A DNA stretch of 64,000 nt from contig NZ_LR733284.1 in the NCBI RefSeq assembly GCF_902506375.1, positions 62,001 to 126,000 on the forward strand, read 5' to 3'. Origin of the DNA: Microbacterium sp. 8M (lineage in GTDB: Bacteria; Actinomycetota; Actinomycetes; Actinomycetales; Microbacteriaceae). Shown one piece after another: positions 27,432 through 35,570 of this stretch (the first letter of the stretch is position 1; each line of letters opens with the position of its first letter). The translations under genes were made by a program, and so were the position numbers. The notes beneath the pieces are model-generated. The model worked only from the letters and a program-made list of their open reading frames with translations. It was not told where the DNA came from and ran no database searches.

Positions 27432-27677
27432 ATGTTCACGATCGCTCCCGCTGCCGCCGAAGGATCCTGGATGCTCGCCGAGGCGCTGCTGCGCTGCAGC
27501 AGCGTGCGCGAACGGCTCGACCGGGCCCTCGCCGACCTGGTGGCGCTCTCCGTCGACTGCGCCTGGAAGGCGCGCGCGGTCGAGGCGATGCTCGATCGTT
27601 GCGCCGAGCAGCAGCACGAGCTCGCGGGCGTGCTCGACGAGCTGGGCTGGATCGAGTCCGGGCTGCGGGTGGGGTGA
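27432..27677 (+). CDS. Small helical protein preceding hydrolase
   Basis: An 81-residue protein, almost entirely helical by composition (ALLRCSSVRERLDRALADLV, ARAVEAMLDRCAEQQHELAG), with two cysteines and no signal peptide or TM helix. It ends 4 bp before the GTG of a two-domain hydrolase gene. Size, helical hairpin pattern and pairing with a larger protein whose N-terminus is also helical recall WXG100-type or LXG-adjacent partner proteins of type VII secretion, but no WxG motif is present (a WKA sits near the turn). Function unknown. Confidence 0.65.
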   Translation: MFTIAPAAAEGSWMLAEALLRCSSVRERLDRALADLVALSVDCAWKARAVEAMLDRCAEQQHELAGVLDELGWIESGLRVG

Positions 27678-27681
27678 CCGC

Positions 27682-29169
27682 GTGGGCAGCGAGGTGGAGA
27701 TCTCCCACGGCGGGATCCTGGCCGTGGATCCGGATGGTCTGCGGGCGATGGCGGGGCGGCTGCGTGCCGACGCGGCGGCCGTGCAGATCGCCCGGGACGA
27801 GCTGCTCGAGATCCCGGGGCTCGTGGAGTCGTCGTGCCTGCCGCCGGGGTCGCGGTCGGGTGCGGTCATGCCGGTGTGGCCGGCGGTGAACCGGCTCGAC
27901 GCCGTGAACGCGGCGCTGGACGAGATCGCGAGCGGCACCGAGACCATGGCCGACATCTTCGAGATCGCCGAGCTCCGGGCGCAGCGGGCGGTCTCGAGCG
28001 TGACGGATCCGGAGCTCGTGAAGCAGTCCCTGCATCGCGTCGAGGAGATCCTGCGACGTAACCCGGGGCTGCGCGCGACGGAGCGCGACCTGCTGCAGAA
28101 GTGGGCGCTCGGCGCGTACGACGGGTTCGTGCCCGCCCCGGGCGCTCCGCTCTCGGAGGCGCAGGGCGCGGGCTGGGGCGTGCTCTCGACGCTGAGCCCC
28201 GGTCTGCAGCTGGCGCTCATGAGCGCGGGGTTCGCCGAGGCGGGCGTCGCTCGGGGCGCCCTGATGCTGCTGCGGCTCTTCGCGCCCGGGTTCGGTCAGA
28301 CGCCGCGCGGGCCGCTCACGCCGACGCCCGGCGCGGTCCTCGTCGACGGCGCCGCGGGCCCGGGTGCGCCGGGCCGTGGCGCCGTGGGCCCCCGCCCCGG
28401 CGATCTGCTCCTCACCCGGGCGCGCACGCCCGCCCGCGTCTCCACGCCGCCCGCGACCCCGGGTGGTGCGCTCCCCGTGCCGCGGCCGCCGGGATTCCTG
28501 AGCGAGGTGGTCGCCCGGATCCCGTACGGCGAGACACCGCAGGTGCGCGTGGAGAAGTACACGTTGGCGGATGGGTCGACCCGCTTCATGGCATACGTCG
28601 ATGGCACGCGTCCCGGTGGACCGGAGACCGAGCCCTGGGACATGGAGTCGAACCTGCGGGCCTACCTCGAACGGAAGGAGTCCGACTCCTACAAGGCGAC
28701 GGTCGCCGCGTTGCGCGCCGCCGGTGCGGACGAGAGGACGCCGGTCGATCTGGTGGGCTACTCGCAGGGCGGGATGGACGTCGACCTCGTGGCCCAGTCG
28801 GGCGCGTTCGACGTCCGAGGCGTCTACACGGTCGGGTCGCCCACGGAGCCGTCGCTGCCCTCCGAAGTGGTGCACGTCGCGGTGCGGCACACCGACGACC
28901 CGGTCGCCGGCCTCACCGGAGGCGGGCGGACGGACGGGCTGGGATCCACGCAGAGCCTGGTCATCACGCGGACGGCCGCACCCGGGCACGGCATCGATGT
29001 GGGCGTCCCTGCGCACCAGCTCGCCGCGTATCAGGAGACCGTTCGGCTGGCCGAGCAGTCCGGTGATCCGCGGATGGATGCGCTCCGCGAGCGGTTCGCC
29101 GCCTACGACGGCGCGACCCTGGTCGACTCCACGGACTTCACCGCCGCGCGCGTCGCGGAGGAGAAGTGA
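27682..29169 (+). CDS. Helical N-domain plus alpha/beta-hydrolase protein
   Basis: A 495-residue protein with GTG start (the reading frame is open further upstream, but coding character starts here). Residues 1-200 are alpha-helical (LAVDPDGLRAMAGRLRADAA, a pattern shared with WXG100-like proteins). A Pro/Gly/Ala-rich linker spans about 205-270. Residues 280-480 form an alpha/beta-hydrolase with nucleophile elbow GYSQGG (Ser about 361), acidic residue in HTDDPVAGL and His in APGHGID, a plausible triad. No signal peptide is seen. The layout, helical head plus enzymatic tail with a small helical partner upstream, resembles type VII secretion substrates or polymorphic toxins; lipase/esterase activity is inferred. 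Confidence 0.75.
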   Translation: MGSEVEISHGGILAVDPDGLRAMAGRLRADAAAVQIARDELLEIPGLVESSCLPPGSRSGAVMPVWPAVNRLDAVNAALDEIASGTETMADIFEIAELRAQRAVSSVTDPELVKQSLHRVEEILRRNPGLRATERDLLQKWALGAYDGFVPAPGAPLSEAQGAGWGVLSTLSPGLQLALMSAGFAEAGVARGALMLLRLFAPGFGQTPRGPLTPTPGAVLVDGAAGPGAPGRGAVGPRPGDLLLTRARTPARVSTPPATPGGALPVPRPPGFLSEVVARIPYGETPQVRVEKYTLADGSTRFMAYVDGTRPGGPETEPWDMESNLRAYLERKESDSYKATVAALRAAGADERTPVDLVGYSQGGMDVDLVAQSGAFDVRGVYTVGSPTEPSLPSEVVHVAVRHTDDPVAGLTGGGRTDGLGSTQSLVITRTAAPGHGIDVGVPAHQLAAYQETVRLAEQSGDPRMDALRERFAAYDGATLVDSTDFTAARVAEEK

Positions 29170-29198
29170 CGGTGCACCTGCGCGTCAGTCCCGTCGTG

Positions 29199-29603
29199 TC
29201 AGCGGTCGCGGCTGCGCTGGCGCTGCGGGCGCAGGATCGCGTTGAAGATCGCGTTGATCACGGCGATGAGGAAGGCGGCGACGATCGTCCAGCCGAAGCC
29301 GCCGAGCGCCAGGCCCCACCCCCAGAAGCCGGTGATCCACGCGGTCAGCCAGAGCAGGAACCCGTTGATGACGAGGGAGATCAGCCCCAGCGTCAGGATG
29401 TACAGCGGGAACGCCACGATCTTCACCACCGCGCCGACGATCGTGTTCACCACCGCGAACACCGCGCCGATCGCGAGCAGCGTGACGAGCAGCGGCACCA
29501 TCCCGCCCGGCGGGTACGGGGTGACCGTGACCTGGAGGACGGTGATCAGGCTCACGACCCAGATGGCGAAGGCGTTCACGATGACGCGGATGAGGAACCT
29601 CAT
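29199..29603 (-). CDS. Phage holin family 4-TM protein (PF04020-like)
   Basis: A 134-residue membrane protein with four hydrophobic helices: RFLIRVIVNAFAIWVVSLIT, then VPLLVTLLAIGAVFAVVNTI, VAFPLYILTLGLISLVINGF and a C-terminal helix. The motif NGFLLWLTAWITGFWGWGL matches the small membrane proteins called phage holin family IV/DUF360, which are chromosomal and not phage lysis proteins. ATG at 29603 begins the domain directly; longer in-frame starts add a low-complexity tail of repeats. It is convergent with the hydrolase gene. The natural role is unknown. Confidence 0.88.
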   Translation of the reverse strand: MRFLIRVIVNAFAIWVVSLITVLQVTVTPYPPGGMVPLLVTLLAIGAVFAVVNTIVGAVVKIVAFPLYILTLGLISLVINGFLLWLTAWITGFWGWGLALGGFGWTIVAAFLIAVINAIFNAILRPQRQRSRDR

Positions 29604-29703
29604 GATGCCGATTCTGGCACTCGGATCCCCGATCCGCAGGGGAGTTGCGTGCGAGCCGATCATGTGGATGGGCTCCCGGTCATCACGGCCCGACGGCAGG
29701 GTT

Positions 29704-29787
29704 GCGGCGCCCGGGAGCGGGTCAGCGGCGCCCGGGGGCGGGTCAGCGGCGCCCGAGGGCGGGTCTGCGGCGGCCGGGTGCGGGTGC
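29704..29787. repeat. Four 21-bp tandem repeats
   Basis: Units GCGGCGCCCGGGGGCGGGTCA at 29704, 29725, 29746 and 29767, the last one degenerate. They lie 24 bp before the aminotransferase start, just upstream of its -10 box, so copy number could affect the promoter. Confidence 0.75.
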
Positions 29788-29798
29788 GGGCCGCGCAT

Positions 29799-29804
29799 CT
29801 AGAC
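29799..29804 (+). promoter_or_regulatory. Leaderless -10 box for aminotransferase gene
   Basis: TAGACT, 7 nt before the GTG at 29812; no Shine-Dalgarno sequence lies between. Confidence 0.5.
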
Positions 29805-29811
29805 TCGACGC

Positions 29812-30882
29812 GTGAGCGAAGAGATCCTGCCCCGCATCCGCGAAGAGATCGCGGCCCTCCCGCCGTACCGCCAGGGCAAGCAGGCCGGTGCAGACGCGTT
29901 CAAGCTGTCCAGCAACGAGAACCCGTTCGAGCCGCTGCCGTCTGTCGTCGCGGCGCTGACCGCGGGCACGCCGATCAACCGCTACCCGGATGCCACCGCC
30001 GGCGCGCTGCGTGCGCGGCTGGGCGAGCGCTACGGCGTCGCGCCGGATGCGGTGCACGTCGCCTCCGGCAGCGTCGCGATCCTGTACCAGCTCGTGCAGG
30101 CCGCCGCGACGGTGGGGGACGAGGTGGTGTACGCGTGGCGCTCTTTCGAGGCGTACCCCGGCCTTCCCCTGGTGGCGGGAGCGACGGGCGTGCAGGTGCC
30201 GCTCACCGCGGACTCCCGGCACGACCTCGACGCCATGGCCGCCGCGATCACCGACCGCACTCGTGTGGTGATCGTGTGCACCCCGAACAACCCGACGGGG
30301 CCGATCGTGACGAGCGCCGAGTTCGCGGCGTTCGTCGCCCGGGTTCCGCGGGACGTGCTGATCGTGCTCGACGAGGCGTACGCCGAGTTCGTCACGGCCC
30401 CCGATGCCGTCGACGGCCTCGCGGAGCGCATCTTCGAGACCCACCCCAACGTGGTCGTGCTGCGCACGTTCTCCAAGGCGTACGGCCTCGCCGGACTGCG
30501 GGTGGGCTACGCGATCGGGCACCCGCGCGTCCTGGACGCGGCCCGCACCACGGCGATCCCGCTGTCGGTCACCGCCGCCGCCGAGCGCGCCGCAATCGCG
30601 AGCCTGGACGCCGAGGACGAGCTGCGCGCCCGCGTCGCCGTCATCGTCGAGCGCCGCACCGAGCTCGTCGCGGGCCTGCGCGAAGCAGGCTGGGACGTGC
30701 CCGACGCGCAGGGCAACTTCGTCTGGCTGCCCACGGGCGAGGCGACGGCCGACGTCGCAGCGGCGTTCGAGGACGCGGGCCTGATCGTGCGCGCCTTCCC
30801 CGGAGACGGGATCCGGATCTCGGTCGGTGAGGCGGAGTCGCTGCCCCGCGTCCTGGCCGTCGCCGCCGCACAGCGCCCCTGA
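29812..30882 (+). CDS. HisC-like aminotransferase (histidinol-phosphate/aromatic)
   Basis: A 356-residue fold-type I class II aminotransferase. Visible motifs: [13 protein letters not shown] at the N-terminus, [30 protein letters not shown] (Asp binding the PLP nitrogen) and [15 protein letters not shown] with the PLP lysine. This is the histidinol-phosphate aminotransferase family; in actinobacteria a second copy outside the his operon is often annotated as the aromatic aminotransferase Pat. No his genes are adjacent, which favours Pat, but the two cannot be separated by sequence reading. Start GTG with a leaderless promoter. Confidence 0.9.
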   Translation: MSEEILPRIREEIAALPPYRQGKQAGADAFKLSSNENPFEPLPSVVAALTAGTPINRYPDATAGALRARLGERYGVAPDAVHVASGSVAILYQLVQAAATVGDEVVYAWRSFEAYPGLPLVAGATGVQVPLTADSRHDLDAMAAAITDRTRVVIVCTPNNPTGPIVTSAEFAAFVARVPRDVLIVLDEAYAEFVTAPDAVDGLAERIFETHPNVVVLRTFSKAYGLAGLRVGYAIGHPRVLDAARTTAIPLSVTAAAERAAIASLDAEDELRARVAVIVERRTELVAGLREAGWDVPDAQGNFVWLPTGEATADVAAAFEDAGLIVRAFPGDGIRISVGEAESLPRVLAVAAAQRP

Positions 30883-31104
30883 CGCGGGCGATCGATCTCG
30901 GGCGCCGGCAGGCCCGGCGCCGTCCCCGGCGCAGGCCCGGCGCCGTCCCGGGCGCACGCCTGCTGCACCCGGCGACGCCTGCAGGATCGTGCGACGGATG
31001 CAGGGCCGAACCGCCGCATCCGTCCTGCATCCGTAGCCGCGTCCTGCATCCGTCGCGCATCCGTGGCCGCGTCCTGCATCCACGGCCGCGTCCTGCATCC
31101 GCGA
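30883..31104. repeat. Tandem repeats in intergenic spacer
   Basis: No gene is visible. Near 30905 a 20-bp unit (GGCAGGCCCGGCGCCGTCCC) occurs twice. From 31016 to 31104 a unit of about 18-20 bp containing CCGCGTCCTGCATCC occurs four to five times in varied form. Both tracts look like replication-slippage products between the aminotransferase gene and the secreted GGT gene. Confidence 0.65.
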
Positions 31105-31201
31105 CATGCGGGGTGCGAGTGAGGAACCACGGACCTCGAACGCGCTGGACGAACGGTCGACCCCGTTGCCCGAGCGCACGCCCCGTGATACGACCGAAGG
31201 C

Positions 31202-33058
31202 ATGGACGGCTCGACGGAGAGAATTCACGGACGGCGGCCGCGCACGCGCGCCGCAGCGCTGATCGCGGCAGTGGGCCTGTCGCTGACGGCCGGGGCGATC
31301 GCCGCCCCCTCGGCTCAGGCGGATCCCCGATCCACCGAGAAGACGCCCACCGCCACGGGCTACGGGGGCGCGGTCAGCACCGTGGACCCGGAGGCCTCGG
31401 CTGCCGCGATCGAGGTGCTGCGCAAGGGCGGCACGGCGGCGGATGCGGCGGTCGCCGCAGCGGCGACGCTCGGGGTCACGGAGCCGTACAGCGCCGGAAT
31501 CGGCGGCGGCGGGTACTTCGTCTACTACGACGCGAAGTCCGGCACGGTCGGCACGATCGACGGCCGCGAGACCGCACCGGCGGGCATCACGCACGACGCG
31601 TTCATCGACCCGGCCACGGGCAGCCCCTACCGGTTCACCCCGGAGCTGGTGACCAGCGGCGTCTCCGTGGGCGTGCCGGGGACGGCGGCCACCTGGCAAC
31701 GGGCCCTGGAGCGCTGGGGCACGCTGAGCCTGGGCGAAGCGCTGAAGCCCGCCATCAAGGTGGCGGATCGCGGCTTCGTGGTGGACGACACCTTCCGGCA
31801 GCAGACGCTGGACAACAAGACGCGCTTCGCCGCATTCACCTCCACCAGCGCGCTGTACCTGCCAGGCGGCGACGCTCCCGCGGTGGGCAGCGTGTTCCAG
31901 AACCACGACCTGGCGGCCACCTATCGGCTCCTCGCGAAGGATGGCATCTCCGCGTTCTACACCGGGCCGCTGGCGCAGGAGATCGCGCAGACGGTGCAGG
32001 CGCCCCCGAAGTCGCCCGACACCACCCTCCCGGTGCCGGTCGGTTCGATGACGGCCGCGGACCTCGCCGGCTATTCCGTGGTGGATCAGGATCCGACCCA
32101 TGTGAACTATCGCGGGCTGGACGTCTACGGCATGGCGCCGTCCAGCAGCGGCGGCACTACGGTGGGCGAGGCGCTCAACATCCTGCAGAACTACCAGCTC
32201 TCCGGCATGGACAGCACGCAGGCGCTGCACCACTACGTCGAGGCGAGCTCGCTCGCCTTCGCCGACCGCGGCAAGTATGTCGGCGACCCGGCGTTCGTGG
32301 ACGTCCCGACCGCGGCGCTGACGGATCCGCTGTACGGAGCCGAACGCGCCTGCCTGATCGACCCCGCGCACGCGCTGCCGAAGCCCGTCGCACCGGGAGA
32401 CGTCACCTCGTACGACGGCGTCTGCCCGGGTGCCGCGGCGTCGCCGGCCTCCGAGAAGGACACGGAGAACATCTCGACGACCAACCTCACCGTGTCCGAC
32501 CGCTGGGGGAACGTGGCCGAGTACACGCTGACCATCGAGCAGACCGGCGGATCCGGCATGGTGGTGCCGGGGCGCGGGTTCCTGCTGAACAACGAGCTGA
32601 CCGACTTCTCCACGGTCTGGAACGCCTCGGATCCGAACCGCATCGAGCCGGGCAAGCGGCCCCGGTCGTCGATGTCGCCGACGATCATCCTGCAGGACGG
32701 CAAGCCGTTCCTCGCCCTGGGATCGCCCGGCGGATCCACGATCATCACCACGGTGCTGCAGACGATCCTGAACCGGGTCGACCTGGGCATGGACGTGTCG
32801 CAGGCGATCGCGGCACCCCGGGCGGCGCCGCGCAACGGCACGAGCGTGGTGGCGGAGCCGGCGTTCATCGAGCAGTACGGCGCGGGCCTGACGGCGCTGG
32901 GGCACACGCTCGTGCCTTCGGGCGACTCGTTCACCTCGGCGTCCGAGATCGGCGCGGCCACGGCCATCGAGTTCCGGCCCGACGGCAGCACGGTCGCGGC
33001 GGCGGAACCGGTGCGACGGGGCGGCGGCTCGGCGATGGTCGTGTCCACGGCGCCCTGA
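31202..33058 (+). CDS. ggt: Secreted gamma-glutamyltransferase
   Basis: A 618-residue N-terminal-nucleophile hydrolase that transfers or hydrolyses gamma-glutamyl groups, for example from glutathione-like thiols. A signal peptide (GRRPRTRAAALIAAVGLSL, AQA-DP cleavage) indicates export. GGT features: GGAVSTVDPEAS near the mature start, RETAPAG (substrate Arg), the autoprocessing site before the nucleophile in ENISTTNLTVSD, LNNELTDFS and the GSPGGSTI oxyanion segment. The residue after the Thr pair is Asn where many GGTs have His. ATG at 31202 is chosen; an ATG at 31106 would add 32 uncharacteristic residues ahead of the signal peptide. Monocistronic. Confidence 0.92.
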   Translation: MDGSTERIHGRRPRTRAAALIAAVGLSLTAGAIAAPSAQADPRSTEKTPTATGYGGAVSTVDPEASAAAIEVLRKGGTAADAAVAAAATLGVTEPYSAGIGGGGYFVYYDAKSGTVGTIDGRETAPAGITHDAFIDPATGSPYRFTPELVTSGVSVGVPGTAATWQRALERWGTLSLGEALKPAIKVADRGFVVDDTFRQQTLDNKTRFAAFTSTSALYLPGGDAPAVGSVFQNHDLAATYRLLAKDGISAFYTGPLAQEIAQTVQAPPKSPDTTLPVPVGSMTAADLAGYSVVDQDPTHVNYRGLDVYGMAPSSSGGTTVGEALNILQNYQLSGMDSTQALHHYVEASSLAFADRGKYVGDPAFVDVPTAALTDPLYGAERACLIDPAHALPKPVAPGDVTSYDGVCPGAAASPASEKDTENISTTNLTVSDRWGNVAEYTLTIEQTGGSGMVVPGRGFLLNNELTDFSTVWNASDPNRIEPGKRPRSSMSPTIILQDGKPFLALGSPGGSTIITTVLQTILNRVDLGMDVSQAIAAPRAAPRNGTSVVAEPAFIEQYGAGLTALGHTLVPSGDSFTSASEIGAATAIEFRPDGSTVAAAEPVRRGGGSAMVVSTAP

Positions 33059-33134
33059 GGGAGGATGCCCGGGCAAGGGGCGTGTGAGCGCCGGCGACGA
33101 CGGCCACTTTCTCTGAAAACGGATGCAAGGCGTC

Positions 33135-33182
33135 CCAGGTAAAAAGCTAGGGGGACCTGGCAAAAATACGTGGGACACCTGG
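33135..33182. promoter_or_regulatory. CCAGGT/ACCTGG dyads upstream of E1 operon
   Basis: CCAGGT at 33135-33140 and ACCTGG at 33155-33160 form a dyad with a 14-bp A-rich centre; a further CACCTGG ends at 33182. They sit 107-154 bp upstream of the E1alpha start. A regulator site is inferred; the factor is unknown. Confidence 0.4.
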
Positions 33183-33288
33183 ATATCCGCGAGCCCGCAT
33201 GCGTCCGTGGGGATCGTGACAGGACCCCGGTGATCGTTTGTGGCGACCCTCCACTGCACAACCGGAATCCTCGGTTAGCGTAGACAAG

Positions 33289-34440
33289 GTGACAGACGCC
33301 GATATCCCTGTCGTCCGCGTCCTCGACGCCGACGGCAGCTACGCCCCGAACGCCGCGGCCGAGGAGTATCTGCCCCTCATCGACGCGCTCCCGGACAGCG
33401 AGCTGGAGCAGTTCTACCGCGACATGGTCGCGATCCGCGCCATCGACAGCCAGGCCACCAACCTGCAGCGCCAGGGCCAGCTCGCCCTGTGGCCGCCGAG
33501 CCGAGGGCAGGAGGCCGCCCAGGTCGGATCCGCCCGCGCCGCCCGCCCGCAGGACACGATCTTCCCCTCCTACCGGGAGCACGTCGTCACCCGGATCCGC
33601 GGGGTGGATCCGGTCGACATCATCACGCTGATGCGCGGTACGTCCAACGGCGGATGGGATCCGACCGATCCCCGCAACGGCAACACCCGCATCTACACGC
33701 TGGTGCTCGGCTCGCAGACCCTGCACGCCACCGGCCTCGCGATGGGACTCGTCTTCGACGGCAAGTGCGGCACCGGCGACCCCGACCGCGACGAGGCCGT
33801 CATGGTCTACTACGGCGACGGCGCATCGAGCCAGGGCGACGTGCACGAGGCCATGGTGTTCGCCGCGAGCTACCGCACCCCCGAGGTGTTCTTCCTGCAG
33901 AACAACCACTGGGCGATCTCGGTGCCGGTGAGCACGCAGTCGCGGGTGCCTCTCGTGCAGCGCGGCATCGGCTACGGCATCGAGTCGATCCGGGTCGACG
34001 GCAACGACGTGCTCGCCAGCTACGCGGTCACCCGTCGGGCCCTCGATGAGGCGCGTGGCGGCGACGGCCCGCGCGCGATCGAGGCCGTCACCTACCGCAT
34101 GGGCGCGCACACCACGAGCGACGACCCCACGAAGTACCGCGGCAGCGCCGAGGAGCAGGAGTGGGCGCTGCGCGATCCGATCGCCCGCATGCGCGCGTAC
34201 CTCGAGCACCGCGGCGCGGCGGAGTCGTTCTTCGCCGACGCGGACGCCGAGGCGGCCGACGCCGCGGAGGACCTGCGCGTGCGCACCCTCGAGCTCGTCT
34301 CGCCCGGGCCCGAGGTCATCTTCGACCACGTCTACAGCGATCCGCACCCGCTCATGGCCGAGCAGAAGGCCTGGCAGGCGCAGTACGAGGCGTCGTTCCC
34401 CTCCAGCGGAGCGGCAGAAGGGCAGAGTGGCAAGCGATGA
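33289..34440 (+). CDS. 2-oxoacid dehydrogenase E1 component, alpha subunit
   Basis: A 383-residue TPP-dependent subunit that, with E1beta, decarboxylates a 2-oxo acid (pyruvate or branched-chain). TPP motif GDGASSQGDVHEAMVFAASY ends in NNHWAIS, the usual GDG-x(n)-NN pattern. FPSYREHVVTRI and RMGAHTTSDDPTKYR hold family residues near the phosphorylation-loop equivalent. Start GTG at 33289 follows a TAGCGTAGAC region without SD, so is probably leaderless. The stop overlaps the E1beta start (ATGA). The order E1alpha-E1beta-E2 without lpd is typical of branched-chain complexes in actinobacteria; substrate is uncertain. Confidence 0.93.
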   Translation: MTDADIPVVRVLDADGSYAPNAAAEEYLPLIDALPDSELEQFYRDMVAIRAIDSQATNLQRQGQLALWPPSRGQEAAQVGSARAARPQDTIFPSYREHVVTRIRGVDPVDIITLMRGTSNGGWDPTDPRNGNTRIYTLVLGSQTLHATGLAMGLVFDGKCGTGDPDRDEAVMVYYGDGASSQGDVHEAMVFAASYRTPEVFFLQNNHWAISVPVSTQSRVPLVQRGIGYGIESIRVDGNDVLASYAVTRRALDEARGGDGPRAIEAVTYRMGAHTTSDDPTKYRGSAEEQEWALRDPIARMRAYLEHRGAAESFFADADAEAADAAEDLRVRTLELVSPGPEVIFDHVYSDPHPLMAEQKAWQAQYEASFPSSGAAEGQSGKR

Positions 34441-35444
34441 CCACCGTCGACACCGCCGCGGGCACCCGCATCGAGACGATGCCGTTCAGCAAGGCTCTGA
34501 ACGCGGGCCTGCGCAAGGCCATGGAGGACGACCCGCGCGTGCTCCTCATGGGCGAGGACATCGGCGCGCTCGGCGGCGTGTTCCGGGTCACCGAGCACCT
34601 GCAGCGCGACTTCGGCCCGCAGCGCGTGCTGGACACGCCGCTCGCGGAGTCGGGCATCGTCGGCACCGCGATCGGCCTCGCGATGGGCGGGTTCCGCCCG
34701 GTCGTCGAGATCCAGTTCGACGGCTTCGTGTTCCCCGCGTTCGACCAGATCACCACGCAGCTCGCGAAGCTCACCGCCCGGCATCAGGGCGCGGTGTCGA
34801 TGCCGGTCGTGATCCGCATCCCCTACGGCGGGCACATCGGCGCGGTCGAGCACCACCAGGAGAGCCCCGAGACCTACTTCGCGCACACCCCGGGTCTGCG
34901 CGTCGTGTCGCCCTCGACCCCGAACGACGCGTACTGGATGATCCAGGAGGCCATCGCCTCGAACGACCCGGTGATCTTCCTCGAGCCGAAGAGCCGGTAC
35001 TGGCCCAAGGGCGAGGTCGATCTCGCCGCCCCCGCGCTGCCGCTGCACGCCTCGCGCATCGTGCGCCGCGGATCCGACGTCACGCTCGTCGGACACGGTG
35101 CCATGGTGTCCACCCTGCTGCAGGCCGCCGCGCTCGCCGAGGCGGAGGGCACGAGTTGCGAGGTCGTCGACCTGCGCTCGCTGTCGCCGGTGGACTACGG
35201 GCCCATCCTCGACTCGGTGCGCTCGACGGGCCGGATGGTCTACGCGCAGGAGGCGCCCGGGTTCGTCAGCCTCGGCAGCGAGATCGCGGCGACCGTGATG
35301 GAGCGCGCGTTCTACGCCCTCGAGGCGCCGGTGCTCCGGGTGTCGGGCTACGACACCCCGTTCCCGCCCGCCAAGCTCGAGGGCGTCTACCTGCCGGATC
35401 CGGACCGGATCCTCGAGGCCGTGGACCGCTCCCTCGCCTATTGA
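34437..35444 (+). CDS. 2-oxoacid dehydrogenase E1 component, beta subunit
   Basis: A 335-residue E1beta, forming an alpha2-beta2 heterotetramer with the upstream product and completing the TPP site. Family features: LMGEDIGALGGVFRVTEHLQ near the N-terminus, DTPLAESGIVGTAIGLAMGG, EIQFDGFVFPAFDQI, HHQESPETYFAHTPGL and a C-terminal transketolase domain with VVDLRSLSPVD and YDTPFPPAKLE. Start ATG overlaps the E1alpha stop. The gene is followed by a 95-bp hairpin repeat before the E2 gene. Confidence 0.94.
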   Translation: MTTVDTAAGTRIETMPFSKALNAGLRKAMEDDPRVLLMGEDIGALGGVFRVTEHLQRDFGPQRVLDTPLAESGIVGTAIGLAMGGFRPVVEIQFDGFVFPAFDQITTQLAKLTARHQGAVSMPVVIRIPYGGHIGAVEHHQESPETYFAHTPGLRVVSPSTPNDAYWMIQEAIASNDPVIFLEPKSRYWPKGEVDLAAPALPLHASRIVRRGSDVTLVGHGAMVSTLLQAAALAEAEGTSCEVVDLRSLSPVDYGPILDSVRSTGRMVYAQEAPGFVSLGSEIAATVMERAFYALEAPVLRVSGYDTPFPPAKLEGVYLPDPDRILEAVDRSLAY

Positions 35445-35456
35445 TGTCTCATCCAG

Positions 35457-35551
35457 GGGTCGTTGAGCGAGCGAAGCGAGACGAAACGCGGTCTCCTGCG
35501 AGGCCACCCCGTTTCGTCTCGGTCGCCTTCGGCGTCCTCGCTCAACGACCC
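35457..35551. repeat. 95-bp hairpin, repeat family B, inside dehydrogenase operon
   Basis: The ends GGGTCGTTGAGCGAG and CTCGCTCAACGACCC are perfect inverted repeats, and inner segments GAGACGAAACG/CGTTTCGTCTC also pair. The core matches the copy inside copA. It splits E1beta from E2 by 126 bp and could set relative expression by stalling or RNA processing. Confidence 0.85.
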
Positions 35552-35570
35552 GTGTGAAAGGATCCCGACC

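Noticed and set aside
29199..29603. Prophage marker (holin)
   Set aside because: The family name is misleading; these 4-TM proteins are normal chromosomal proteins, and no other phage genes are near.
30641..33259. An 872-codon minus-strand frame opposite the gamma-glutamyltransferase gene
   Set aside because: Shadow frame; GGT motifs and signal peptide are on the plus strand.
35463..35570. A longer N-terminus for the E2 protein starting at 35463
   Set aside because: These codons lie within the hairpin repeat; ATG at 35571 has a proper RBS and starts the lipoyl domain.
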